Shown piece after piece: positions 1-5,185 of a stretch of DNA of 5,768 bases (position 1 is the first letter of the stretch; the number at the start of each line of letters is the position of its first letter). The position numbers and the translations under genes were made by a program. Location of the stretch: NCBI GenBank assembly GCA_003663055.1, contig QMZF01000085.1:1-5768 (forward strand), given 5' to 3'. The stretch comes from Archaeoglobales archaeon. Lineage in GTDB: Archaea; Halobacteriota; Archaeoglobi; Archaeoglobales; Archaeoglobaceae. The notes beneath the pieces are model-generated. The model did not search any database and was not told the origin of the DNA. It saw only the letters and a program-made list of their open reading frames with translations.

Positions 1-64
1 AGAGTTCTGTTTTTCTTCTTAATATTTCTCGATTTTTTGGAGTGATTTGTATAGTCCTTAACAC
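1..64 (-). CDS. Possible 5' end of an unidentified gene running off the left edge (partial)
   Basis: A minus-strand frame opens at GTG 64-62 and stays open for 21 codons to the window edge. It starts MLRTIQITPKN and is rich in Lys and Arg. The start is supported by a strong Shine-Dalgarno-like GGGAGG (minus strand, 77-72) lying 7 nt upstream, directly after the TGA stop of the 60-codon ORF (80-78). This spacing is typical of a downstream gene in an operon. The product cannot be recognised from 21 residues. The segment is AT-rich and a second minus-strand frame is also open to the edge, so the call rests mainly on the ribosome-binding site and its position. Alternatively this is just the 3' untranslated region of the upstream ORF. 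Confidence 0.35.
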   Translation of the reverse strand, partial: MLRTIQITPKNREILRRKTEL

Positions 65-71
65 CCTATAG

Positions 72-77
72 CCTCCC
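72..77 (-). promoter_or_regulatory. Shine-Dalgarno-like GGGAGG
   Basis: GGGAGG on the minus strand follows the stop of the 60-codon ORF immediately and sits 7 nt before GTG 64-62. It is a near-perfect complement of the 16S rRNA 3' end and is the main reason to propose a gene starting at 64. Confidence 0.4.
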
Positions 78-260
78 TCACCATACTGCCTTTGCTGTCT
101 CTTCTGCAACCTTTTCCAGCGTCTCCTCGCTAATCTTAGGAACCTCCCCAGTGATTAATCCTCTACCAAGCTCTTTCAGCCATGGCAGCTCTATCACTTG
201 AGGGATTCCATAATGCTTGCACAGCTTTTTCACATACTCTTTCTCCATTTTTGCTGTCAT
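78..260 (-). CDS. Small hypothetical protein, 60 aa
   Basis: I do not recognise this protein. It begins MTAKMEKEYVKK and ends ETAKAVW, with one Cys at residue 14. It reads like genuine protein: an amphipathic, charged N-terminal helix, a GIP turn followed by a hydrophobic strand (residues 19-26), and a charged C-terminal helix. The start ATG (260-258) overlaps the TGA of the preceding 34-codon frame as ATGA, suggesting translational coupling; a second ATG at residue 5 (248) is the other possible start. No separate strong ribosome-binding site is seen. From memory, the GIP...ELPW...L..GE spacing loosely recalls the C-terminal part of MinD/ParA-type ATPases, in which case this and the 34-codon frame would be one frameshifted remnant without a P-loop. 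It could also be a substrate of the neighbouring radical SAM enzyme. Neither is shown by the sequence. Confidence 0.5.
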   Translation of the reverse strand: MTAKMEKEYVKKLCKHYGIPQVIELPWLKELGRGLITGEVPKISEETLEKVAEETAKAVW

Positions 261-361
261 CTGGTAATCAAAGGATAACTAACTCCAGCTTCTCTGCTCG
301 CTTTCGCCATTGCAACTCCAGAATCCATACCATCTCTAAGCACAACGAACTTCGTGACCAT
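257..361 (-). CDS. Very small hypothetical ORF (34 aa), overlapping the 60-aa ORF by ATGA
   Basis: This minus-strand frame starts MVTKFVVLRDGMDSG and ends YPLITR, stopping at TGA 259-257. It is too short to assign. Translation could begin at ATG 361-359 or at the adjacent in-frame GTG 364-362; GGGAG (378-374) is 12 nt from the ATG and 9 nt from the GTG. An in-frame TAA at 373-371 bars any longer N-terminus. The composition (a beta-like KFVVL followed by a helix with the pattern of a small alpha/beta unit) looks like real coding sequence. Because its stop falls where the 60-codon frame begins, the two could be separate coupled genes or one about 94-residue gene broken by a frameshift. If it is a broken gene, its N-terminal half is missing, since the divergent radical SAM gene begins at 395. 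Confidence 0.35.
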   Translation of the reverse strand: MVTKFVVLRDGMDSGVAMAKASREAGVSYPLITR

Positions 362-366
362 CACTC

Positions 367-373
367 TTTTTTA
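367..373 (+). promoter_or_regulatory. Weak TATA-like box for the radical SAM gene
   Basis: TTTTTTA is centred about 25 nt before ATG 395, the distance expected if transcription starts at or next to the start codon. No Shine-Dalgarno sequence precedes the ATG, which agrees with a leaderless mRNA. The box is a poor match to an archaeal TATA element, so this is tentative. It overlaps the leader of the divergent small ORF. Confidence 0.25.
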
Positions 374-378
374 CTCCC
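374..378 (-). promoter_or_regulatory. Possible ribosome-binding site GGGAG for the 34-aa ORF
   Basis: GGGAG on the minus strand lies 9 nt before GTG 364 and 12 nt before ATG 361, favouring the GTG slightly. It falls in the narrow gap between two divergent starts. Confidence 0.3.
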
Positions 379-394
379 ATTCCGATGACACGGT

Positions 395-1450
395 ATGCTT
401 TACATAATTTTCCTCACCGCCCGCTGCAATCTTGCATGCAAGTACTGTGGGGGAAGCATAGATGAAACGGTTATGCCTCCTGAGCCAACGTACTCAATTC
501 AGCAGCTCCGCAGTTTCATAGAGAGCGATCCAAATCCGTCAATAGCCTTTTACGGCGGAGAACCGCTGCTTAGAGTAGACCTGATGGAGAAAATCATGGA
601 TAGCATAAATGCAGAACATTACATACTCCAGACGAACGGATTGCTACTCGATAGAGTCAAGCCGGAATATCTGCAAAGGCTTTCTACAATTCTTGTGTCC
701 ATAGACGGCGTTAAGGAGGTTACGAACTTTTACAAGGGACAGGTTTACGATAGAATAATGAAAAATGTTCATGCGATCAGAAAGTACTGCAGAGAGCTGA
801 TAGCAAGGATGGTTGCCTGTGAGAAGACGGACATATTCAGAGACGTGACCCACCTCCTTAACCATTTCGATTACGTCCACTGGCAGCTTAACGCCGTATG
901 GAGCCCTCCTAAACTGTGGAGCGACTTCTCCGCATGGGTCAAAAGCTATAACAGCGGAATATCCAAGCTCGCAAGTTTCTGGCTAAAGAGGATGGAGAAC
1001 GGATTTATAGAGGGGATCGTGCCTTTTCTTGGCGTACTGAAAGCGATGTTGTTTGAGCCCAACACTTCTCCTCCGTGTGGAGCTGGTGTGAACTCTTTTG
1101 CGATAACAACTGATGGTAGAGTTGTTGCCTGCCCCATCTGCGCTGAATTCGAGTGGAACGTCTTAGGGACGATTGAAGATTGTCCCCTAAGCCTGCCAAA
1201 AGTTGAAATCGAAGAACCGTGTAAAAGCTGCGAGTATAGCCATATATGCGGAGGGAGATGTCTCTTCTTCAACAGAGAGAGGTTGTGGGGGAATGAGGGC
1301 TTTGAACTCGTTTGTTCAACCGCAAAGCACCTGATTAACGAGATTGCAAGACTGAAACCAAAGATTCAGGAACTTGCCAGAGATGGTATCATCAGTAAGG
1401 AAGAACTGTACTATCCTAAGTATAACAACACAACGGAGATCATTCCCTAG
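395..1450 (+). CDS. Radical SAM/SPASM protein, putative peptide-modifying enzyme (AF1577-like)
   Basis: This is a complete 351-residue cytoplasmic enzyme expected to cleave S-adenosylmethionine reductively and modify a peptide or small protein. The radical SAM CX3CX2C cluster motif is near the N-terminus (Cys11, Cys15, Cys18), followed by FYGGEP (52-57, SAM binding) and an LQTNG strand end (78-82). The C-terminal half has a full seven-Cys SPASM pattern: Cys228, then GX4C ending at Cys246, then CX2CX5CX3C (276, 279, 285, 289), then Cys307, so two auxiliary Fe-S clusters are likely. Cys249 and Cys263 are extra. The start is fixed by an in-frame TGA at 386-388 with no other start codon between. 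From memory it resembles the archaeal AF1577-type family of putative peptide-modifying radical SAM proteins; the substrate is unknown. The neighbouring minus-strand small ORFs (78-361) are the nearest candidates. It converges on guaAA, with 21 bp between the stops. Confidence 0.9.
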   Translation: MLYIIFLTARCNLACKYCGGSIDETVMPPEPTYSIQQLRSFIESDPNPSIAFYGGEPLLRVDLMEKIMDSINAEHYILQTNGLLLDRVKPEYLQRLSTILVSIDGVKEVTNFYKGQVYDRIMKNVHAIRKYCRELIARMVACEKTDIFRDVTHLLNHFDYVHWQLNAVWSPPKLWSDFSAWVKSYNSGISKLASFWLKRMENGFIEGIVPFLGVLKAMLFEPNTSPPCGAGVNSFAITTDGRVVACPICAEFEWNVLGTIEDCPLSLPKVEIEEPCKSCEYSHICGGRCLFFNRERLWGNEGFELVCSTAKHLINEIARLKPKIQELARDGIISKEELYYPKYNNTTEIIP

Positions 1451-1464
1451 CAAAATCAAGCTTG

Positions 1465-1490
1465 CCTTTTATCATCTTTTACAAATTTTT
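1465..1490 (+). terminator. T-rich stretch, possible terminator of the radical SAM gene
   Basis: Starting 15 nt after the TAG, the plus strand carries three T tracts (TTTT, TTTT and TTTTT) within 26 nt. Archaeal RNA polymerase commonly terminates at such runs without a hairpin. The stretch overlaps the last codons of the convergent guaAA gene, so its T-richness may simply reflect Lys/Phe/Ile codons there. Confidence 0.35.
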
Positions 1491-2023
1491 ATAAAATTTC
1501 TGTAGAAATCTACACCTCTTTCGGTATGATAGACTTCGGGATGCCACTGAACACCGTATATGGGTTTTTCTACGTGCTTCATTGCCTCTATCTTACATAT
1601 ATCCGACTCCGCTAGCAATTTGAAGTTTTCCGGCAATTTCTTAACCTCATCCGAGTGACTCGCCCATACTCTAAGCTCCCTCGGCAGTCCTTCAAATATC
1701 TCGTCATCCTCGACGATTCTTACAATAACCTCTGCATACCCGCCAACCTCACCTTTTCCAACCTCTCCACCAAAAATTTTTGCGAGAAGTTGATGACCCA
1801 AACATACTCCGAGAATCGGAACGTCGAGCTCTTTTACATAAATTTCGCAGTTTCCAGTTCTATCCAAACTTGGCCCACCGCCGAGTACGATACCGTCAGC
1901 ATCTGTTAGCTTCTCAACCGGCGTCGTGTTTTCAACAAGCTTGGATTCTATACCGAGATCGCGTAAAGTTCTGTGGATGAGATGGTTGTATTGCCCATAG
2001 TTGTACACTACATATACCTTCAC
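1472..2023 (-). CDS. guaAA: GMP synthase [glutamine-hydrolysing] subunit A (glutaminase)
   Basis: This is a class I glutamine amidotransferase that hydrolyses glutamine and passes ammonia to the separate ATP-pyrophosphatase subunit (GuaAB, not in this window), which converts XMP to GMP. With the GTG start at 2023 the protein is 183 residues, close to the usual archaeal length, and begins (M)KVYVVYNYGQYNH as the family does. The catalytic triad is visible: Cys74 in GVCLGHQ, then His161 and Glu163 in VQWHPE. VLGGGPS (46-52) forms part of the oxyanion and active-site region, and WASHSDEV (120-127) is a family hallmark. An in-frame ATG at 2104 would add 27 residues unlike the family, so it was not used. 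GGTGG (2032-2028) precedes the GTG by 4 nt, and a TATA-like box lies about 26 nt upstream. The gene is divergent from aglB, with no evident functional link. Confidence 0.95.
   Translation of the reverse strand: MKVYVVYNYGQYNHLIHRTLRDLGIESKLVENTTPVEKLTDADGIVLGGGPSLDRTGNCEIYVKELDVPILGVCLGHQLLAKIFGGEVGKGEVGGYAEVIVRIVEDDEIFEGLPRELRVWASHSDEVKKLPENFKLLAESDICKIEAMKHVEKPIYGVQWHPEVYHTERGVDFYRNFIKICKR
1501..1514. repeat. Short perfect inverted repeat inside the 3' end of guaAA
   Basis: TGTAGA and TCTACA are perfect inverted arms separated by AA, inside the guaAA coding sequence near its 3' end. An adjacent AT-only palindrome (AAATTTT, TAT, AAAATTT at 1483-1499) lies beside it. Together they could fold in either convergent transcript, but both are short and may be chance products of AT-rich codons. 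Confidence 0.25.
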
Positions 2024-2027
2024 GATG

Positions 2028-2032
2028 CCACC
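2028..2032 (-). promoter_or_regulatory. Ribosome-binding site GGTGG of guaAA
   Basis: GGTGG on the minus strand is 4 nt before the GTG start at 2023 and resembles the archaeal GGTG-type Shine-Dalgarno. It supports the GTG over the upstream ATG at 2104. It would lie outside the mRNA if transcription begins right at the start codon, as the TATA position suggests. Confidence 0.4.
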
Positions 2033-2044
2033 AGTTTTTGGCGG

Positions 2045-2053
2045 AAATATTAA
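2045..2053 (-). promoter_or_regulatory. TATA box of guaAA
   Basis: TTAATATTT on the minus strand is preceded by the purine-rich AAAAAGG (a possible BRE). Its centre is about 26 nt upstream of GTG 2023, so the predicted transcription start falls at or a few nt from the start codon. Confidence 0.5.
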
Positions 2054-2148
2054 CCTTTTTGATGCATGGTTTTTGAGAGATGTTGTTAGGAATTGGATAA
2101 GCACGTAATTTAGCTAAAACTTCGGCTAGGTTGGTTGAAGGTAGTAAG

Positions 2149-2163
2149 CTTAAGAATATTAAG
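2149..2163. repeat. Inverted repeat CTTAA-N5-TTAAG upstream of the aglB promoter
   Basis: Five-base perfect arms flank a five-base spacer just upstream of the aglB TATA box (2173-2180). The location would suit a regulator or TFB-adjacent site, but the arms are short and AT-rich and no second copy was seen elsewhere in the window. Confidence 0.25.
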
Positions 2164-2172
2164 AAAATAAAA

Positions 2173-2180
2173 TTTATATA
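2173..2180 (+). promoter_or_regulatory. TATA box of aglB
   Basis: TTTATATA is a strong archaeal A-box preceded by the A-rich GAAAATAAAA (BRE-like, 2163-2172). Its centre is about 28 nt before ATG 2205. The earlier in-frame ATG at 2181 abuts the box and would not be transcribed, so the element decides the aglB start. Confidence 0.7.
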
Positions 2181-2204
2181 ATGCCTTTCTTGTATTTTTT
2201 TTAC

Positions 2205-4016
2205 ATGGATAACAGAAAGAAGGCAGTGGTGTACTTGCTGCCTTTTGTTATCGCCCTTGCAGCAAGGTTGCAAAACTCTGCAGGTGTTTTCAGCCTAATG
2301 CTTCCACAGGGATACGATCCATACTATCACATGCGTCTCGTAGAAATAATAGTAAATTCGGGACACAGACCACCATTTGATTACTATCTTAACTACCCTT
2401 ACGGATTGCCCATTGGGTGGTTACCGCTATTTGACTATATCTTAGCCACTCCCGGATTGCTGATCGGGTTTGAAGCCTCCAAAGCATTTGCGCTTATCTT
2501 CCCGGTCTTGATTGGTCTTCTAATTTTGATTATTATTTATAAAATAGCTATTATGGAGTTCAAAAATGAGTATGTGGCTATAGCAGCTATCCTCATAGGG
2601 TCAATAACCCCTGTACTCGTCCACATATCGCTGGCTGGTTACGCTGACTACCACTCATGGAACGTCTTTCTTTTCCTACTTGCCCTATACAGCTACGTAA
2701 GATGGGTTAAAAACAGGGAAATCCTATATCTCGTACTTTCTTCCGCTTCGCTAACCCTTCTTGCATTCTCGTGGCTTGGTGCGCCAATTTACTCGGCTAT
2801 TGTAGCAATAATAGCAATCCATGAAATCGTCAGGCTGAAAGACAAGCTTCTTGCAATATACTCGGCCGCGATTTTCATACCACCGGCGATATCGTTCATC
2901 ATCAAGCCAGAGCTTGCGCTGCTGTACGTTGCCCTTGCAGCGATCATTGCGCCTGTATACCTAATAATCTCTCTTAATAAAGACAGGTACTTGTATTACT
3001 ACTTCTCAGCGCTGGTTTTGGCTTTAATTCTCGTGTACTTTTTACCGGGACAGAATATATTCAAGCAGGGTATAAACTACGTTCTCGGTTTTGGACCATT
3101 TCTTCCAACGATAACCGAGGCTAAAAGCCTTCAGGTTTTTTCGATAGTGTATCATGTCGGTATTTTCGTAACGATTTTGGTTGTCCTTGCACTTGAAGTT
3201 GCGTTTATGGATGAGAACAGATGGCTTGCGCTTTGGTTCTGCGTAGCATTCGTCCTATCATTGATGCAGTTCAGATTTGTTGAAGTTTTTGCGCCACCAG
3301 TCGTAATACTTGCAGCTTACGGAGCGTGCAAGCTTTTCCAGAAGTGTGGCTACCGGGTGTGGAGCGAAGACGAAGAAGATAGCGAGAGAATTATAAAGAG
3401 AAGAAAACAGAAGAAAAAGAGCAAAAAGGTAGAAGCTGGAATGCAGTTAAAGGACTACCTATTTGTCTCTGGATTTTTTGCAATAATACTGCTCCCATCA
3501 GCCGTTTTTGCATTCGAATCCTTTACGATGAGCGATGATTGGTATAATGCTTTAACATGGCTTAAGGATAATACGCCTGCTACGTCATATTATCTCGATC
3601 CTACTAAAAAACCGGAGTACAGCGTTTTGAGCTGGTGGGACTATGGAAATTGGATTATCTACGTTGCGAAAAGGCCAGTGGTTTGCAACAACTTCCAAGC
3701 TGGAGCAATCGATGCGGCAAAGTTTTTTACCGCCAAAAACGAAGAACAAGCGCTGAAGATAGCCAAAAAAAGGAAAGTTAGGTACATTATCACGGACGAA
3801 CAAATGGGGATGGCAAACGAGACTATATCAGGAAAATTCAGGGCAATAATGGAGATTGCAGGTTACAACGCTTACCTAATGAACTTCAGCGAATTGATGG
3901 ACTACTATAATGTTTCGATGTTCTACAAACTGCACTGGGAAAACGCAGAGAACTTAAAGCATTTTAAACTTGTGAAGGACTTCGGGAAGGTCAAAATCTT
4001 TGAGGTTAAAACCTAA
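2205..4016 (+). CDS. aglB: Dolichyl-phosphooligosaccharide-protein glycotransferase AglB (short type)
   Basis: AglB is the archaeal STT3-family oligosaccharyltransferase, which moves a lipid-linked glycan onto Asn of N-X-S/T sequons on the outer membrane face. With ATG 2205 the protein is 603 residues (MDNRKK...), similar to short archaeal AglBs. It has about 13 hydrophobic segments and then a soluble domain of roughly 165 residues. Catalytic landmarks, numbered from that Met, are Asp38 in YDPYYHMR, the DXH-type second acidic motif Asp148/His150 (ADYHSW), TITE (302-305) with the expected catalytic Glu305, and WWDYG (477-481), which binds the sequon Ser/Thr. A DEQM segment (531-534) sits where the DK/MI motif is expected. 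A very basic linker (about 394-409) precedes the last helix. The soluble domain contains three sequons of its own. An ATG at 2181 would add 8 residues but touches the TATA box. The glycosyltransferase genes downstream on the same strand support a role in N-glycosylation. Confidence 0.93.
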   Translation: MDNRKKAVVYLLPFVIALAARLQNSAGVFSLMLPQGYDPYYHMRLVEIIVNSGHRPPFDYYLNYPYGLPIGWLPLFDYILATPGLLIGFEASKAFALIFPVLIGLLILIIIYKIAIMEFKNEYVAIAAILIGSITPVLVHISLAGYADYHSWNVFLFLLALYSYVRWVKNREILYLVLSSASLTLLAFSWLGAPIYSAIVAIIAIHEIVRLKDKLLAIYSAAIFIPPAISFIIKPELALLYVALAAIIAPVYLIISLNKDRYLYYYFSALVLALILVYFLPGQNIFKQGINYVLGFGPFLPTITEAKSLQVFSIVYHVGIFVTILVVLALEVAFMDENRWLALWFCVAFVLSLMQFRFVEVFAPPVVILAAYGACKLFQKCGYRVWSEDEEDSERIIKRRKQKKKSKKVEAGMQLKDYLFVSGFFAIILLPSAVFAFESFTMSDDWYNALTWLKDNTPATSYYLDPTKKPEYSVLSWWDYGNWIIYVAKRPVVCNNFQAGAIDAAKFFTAKNEEQALKIAKKRKVRYIITDEQMGMANETISGKFRAIMEIAGYNAYLMNFSELMDYYNVSMFYKLHWENAENLKHFKLVKDFGKVKIFEVKT

Positions 4017-4038
4017 AATTGTAAAGGCACCACTAAAT

Positions 4039-4046
4039 CTTTTAAA
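4039..4046 (+). promoter_or_regulatory. TATA box of the GT2 gene
   Basis: CTTTTAAA, in the 53-bp gap after aglB, has its centre about 27 nt before ATG 4070. No Shine-Dalgarno sequence precedes that ATG, so a leaderless transcript from an independent promoter is plausible, although read-through from aglB is also possible. Confidence 0.5.
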
Positions 4047-4069
4047 CGCCTAGATTCCAACTTGATTTG

Positions 4070-5185
4070 ATGGTAGAAGTTACAATAATCATACCATCGA
4101 TGAACGAAGAGAATACGATTGGTGAAGTCATTCAGAAAGCGAAGAAGATGCTTGAAAAAACAGGTTTAAATGGGGAAATTGTTGTTGTGGATAATTCAAC
4201 TGACAAAACGCCAGAAATTGCTACAAAGATGGGGGCCAAGGTTATTAGAGGTGTAAAGGGATACGGCAAAGCCTACCTTGAGGGATTCAAAGTTGCAAAG
4301 GGTAAATACATAGTTCTAGCCGATGCCGACGGAACGTACGATCTTTCGGAAGCGTCAAAACTTCTCAAGCCACTGATCAAGAATGAAGCTGACATAGTGA
4401 TAGGTTCACGGCTAAAGGGAGAAATCAAACCGGGAGCTATGCCTTGGCTCCACCGCTATATTGGAAACCCCTTACTTACATGGGTAATGAACAGACTTTT
4501 TGGTACGAACATATCAGATGGCCATTCGGGAATGAGGGCTTTAAAAAGAAGCGTTATTGAGAGGCTGAACTTGAAGTGCCTTGGGATGGAGTTCGCATCG
4601 GAAATGCTAATTGAAGCTGTAAAACGCGGCTTGAGAATAAAGGAGGTTCCGATCACGTACTATCCGAGGAAGGGTAGGAGCAAGCTGAGATCGTTTAGAG
4701 ACGGTTGGAGACACCTGAGGTTCATGTTGCTTTACTCACCAAGCGTTCTGTTCTTCATCCCGGGTTTAATGGGGATTTTTACGGGAGCAGTACTTATGGG
4801 ATACGTCTTACTGCTCGATCCCATAAGAACGCATACAATTATTTTGGGCAGCCTCTTGTCCCTAATCGGTTTCCAGCTGCTTTCTTTTGGCATCTCCAAT
4901 AAAGTGTACGCAGCGGAATTTGGGCTGGTAGAACCGGATAGAATAACCAGATTGTTCATGAGGTACAGTGTTTTAGAGGAGGGGCTCATGCTTGGCAGCG
5001 CGCTCGTGCTGTTTGGCCTGTTTATGGGATGGCGGATATTCAATATATGGGCACAGAGCGGATATGGAGGGCTAAATCAGGTTAATCATGCAATTCTTGT
5101 ACTTACACTCATAGCACTGGGCTTGCAAATAATTTTTACATCATTTTTTATTAGCAGTTTGTTAATTAAGAGTGAGAGCAGATGA
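4070..5185 (+). CDS. Family 2 glycosyltransferase, dolichyl-phosphate-sugar synthase-like, with C-terminal membrane domain
   Basis: This protein probably transfers a sugar (mannose or glucose type, unknown) from a nucleotide donor to dolichyl phosphate, or extends a lipid-linked glycan, at the cytoplasmic membrane face. It has 371 residues. The N-terminal GT-A domain (1-215) shows IIIPSMNEENTI (6-17), VVVDNSTDKT (38-47), the metal-binding DXD Asp85/Asp87 in ADADGTYD, IGSR (111-114), SDGHSGMRA (149-157), and a basic PRKGRSKLRSFRDGWRHLR end (199-217). About four hydrophobic segments follow (near 222-248, 255-275, 303-323, 340-365), an architecture like membrane-bound dolichyl-phosphate mannose synthases. 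ATG 4070 is preferred to the adjacent in-frame TTG 4067, which adds one residue. The gene follows aglB by 53 bp and its stop overlaps the next start as ATGA. The sugar cannot be read from the sequence. Confidence 0.88.
   Translation: MVEVTIIIPSMNEENTIGEVIQKAKKMLEKTGLNGEIVVVDNSTDKTPEIATKMGAKVIRGVKGYGKAYLEGFKVAKGKYIVLADADGTYDLSEASKLLKPLIKNEADIVIGSRLKGEIKPGAMPWLHRYIGNPLLTWVMNRLFGTNISDGHSGMRALKRSVIERLNLKCLGMEFASEMLIEAVKRGLRIKEVPITYYPRKGRSKLRSFRDGWRHLRFMLLYSPSVLFFIPGLMGIFTGAVLMGYVLLLDPIRTHTIILGSLLSLIGFQLLSFGISNKVYAAEFGLVEPDRITRLFMRYSVLEEGLMLGSALVLFGLFMGWRIFNIWAQSGYGGLNQVNHAILVLTLIALGLQIIFTSFFISSLLIKSESR

Noticed and set aside
66..80. TGA at 80-78 as a possible selenocysteine or recoded codon extending the 60-aa ORF
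   Set aside because: Read-through would add only three residues before a TAG, and no SECIS-like structure is apparent.
182..388. Plus-strand 68-codon open frame, in the same frame as the radical SAM gene and ending 6 nt before its ATG
   Set aside because: It lies antisense to the two minus-strand small frames, has a low-complexity Ser/His/Phe-rich translation unlike the radical SAM N-terminus, and is closed by TGA 386-388. The CX3CX2C motif already sits at the usual distance from ATG 395.
946..1272. 108-codon minus-strand frame inside the radical SAM gene (and a nested 64-codon frame)
   Set aside because: It is antisense to a well-supported conserved gene, has a translation of odd composition and lacks a ribosome-binding site; it is a shadow of the coding strand.
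1655..1980. Two plus-strand frames inside guaAA
   Set aside because: They are antisense shadows of the conserved glutaminase, with no motifs and no initiation signals.
2024..2104. Upstream ATG at 2104 as the guaAA start
   Set aside because: It would add 27 residues absent from the family and would place the TATA box (2053-2045) inside the coding region. GTG 2023 gives the canonical N-terminus.
3400..3432. A-rich purine tract in aglB as a possible slippage or frameshift site
   Set aside because: The frame continues unbroken into the last helix and WWDYG motif, so no frameshift is needed to explain the gene.
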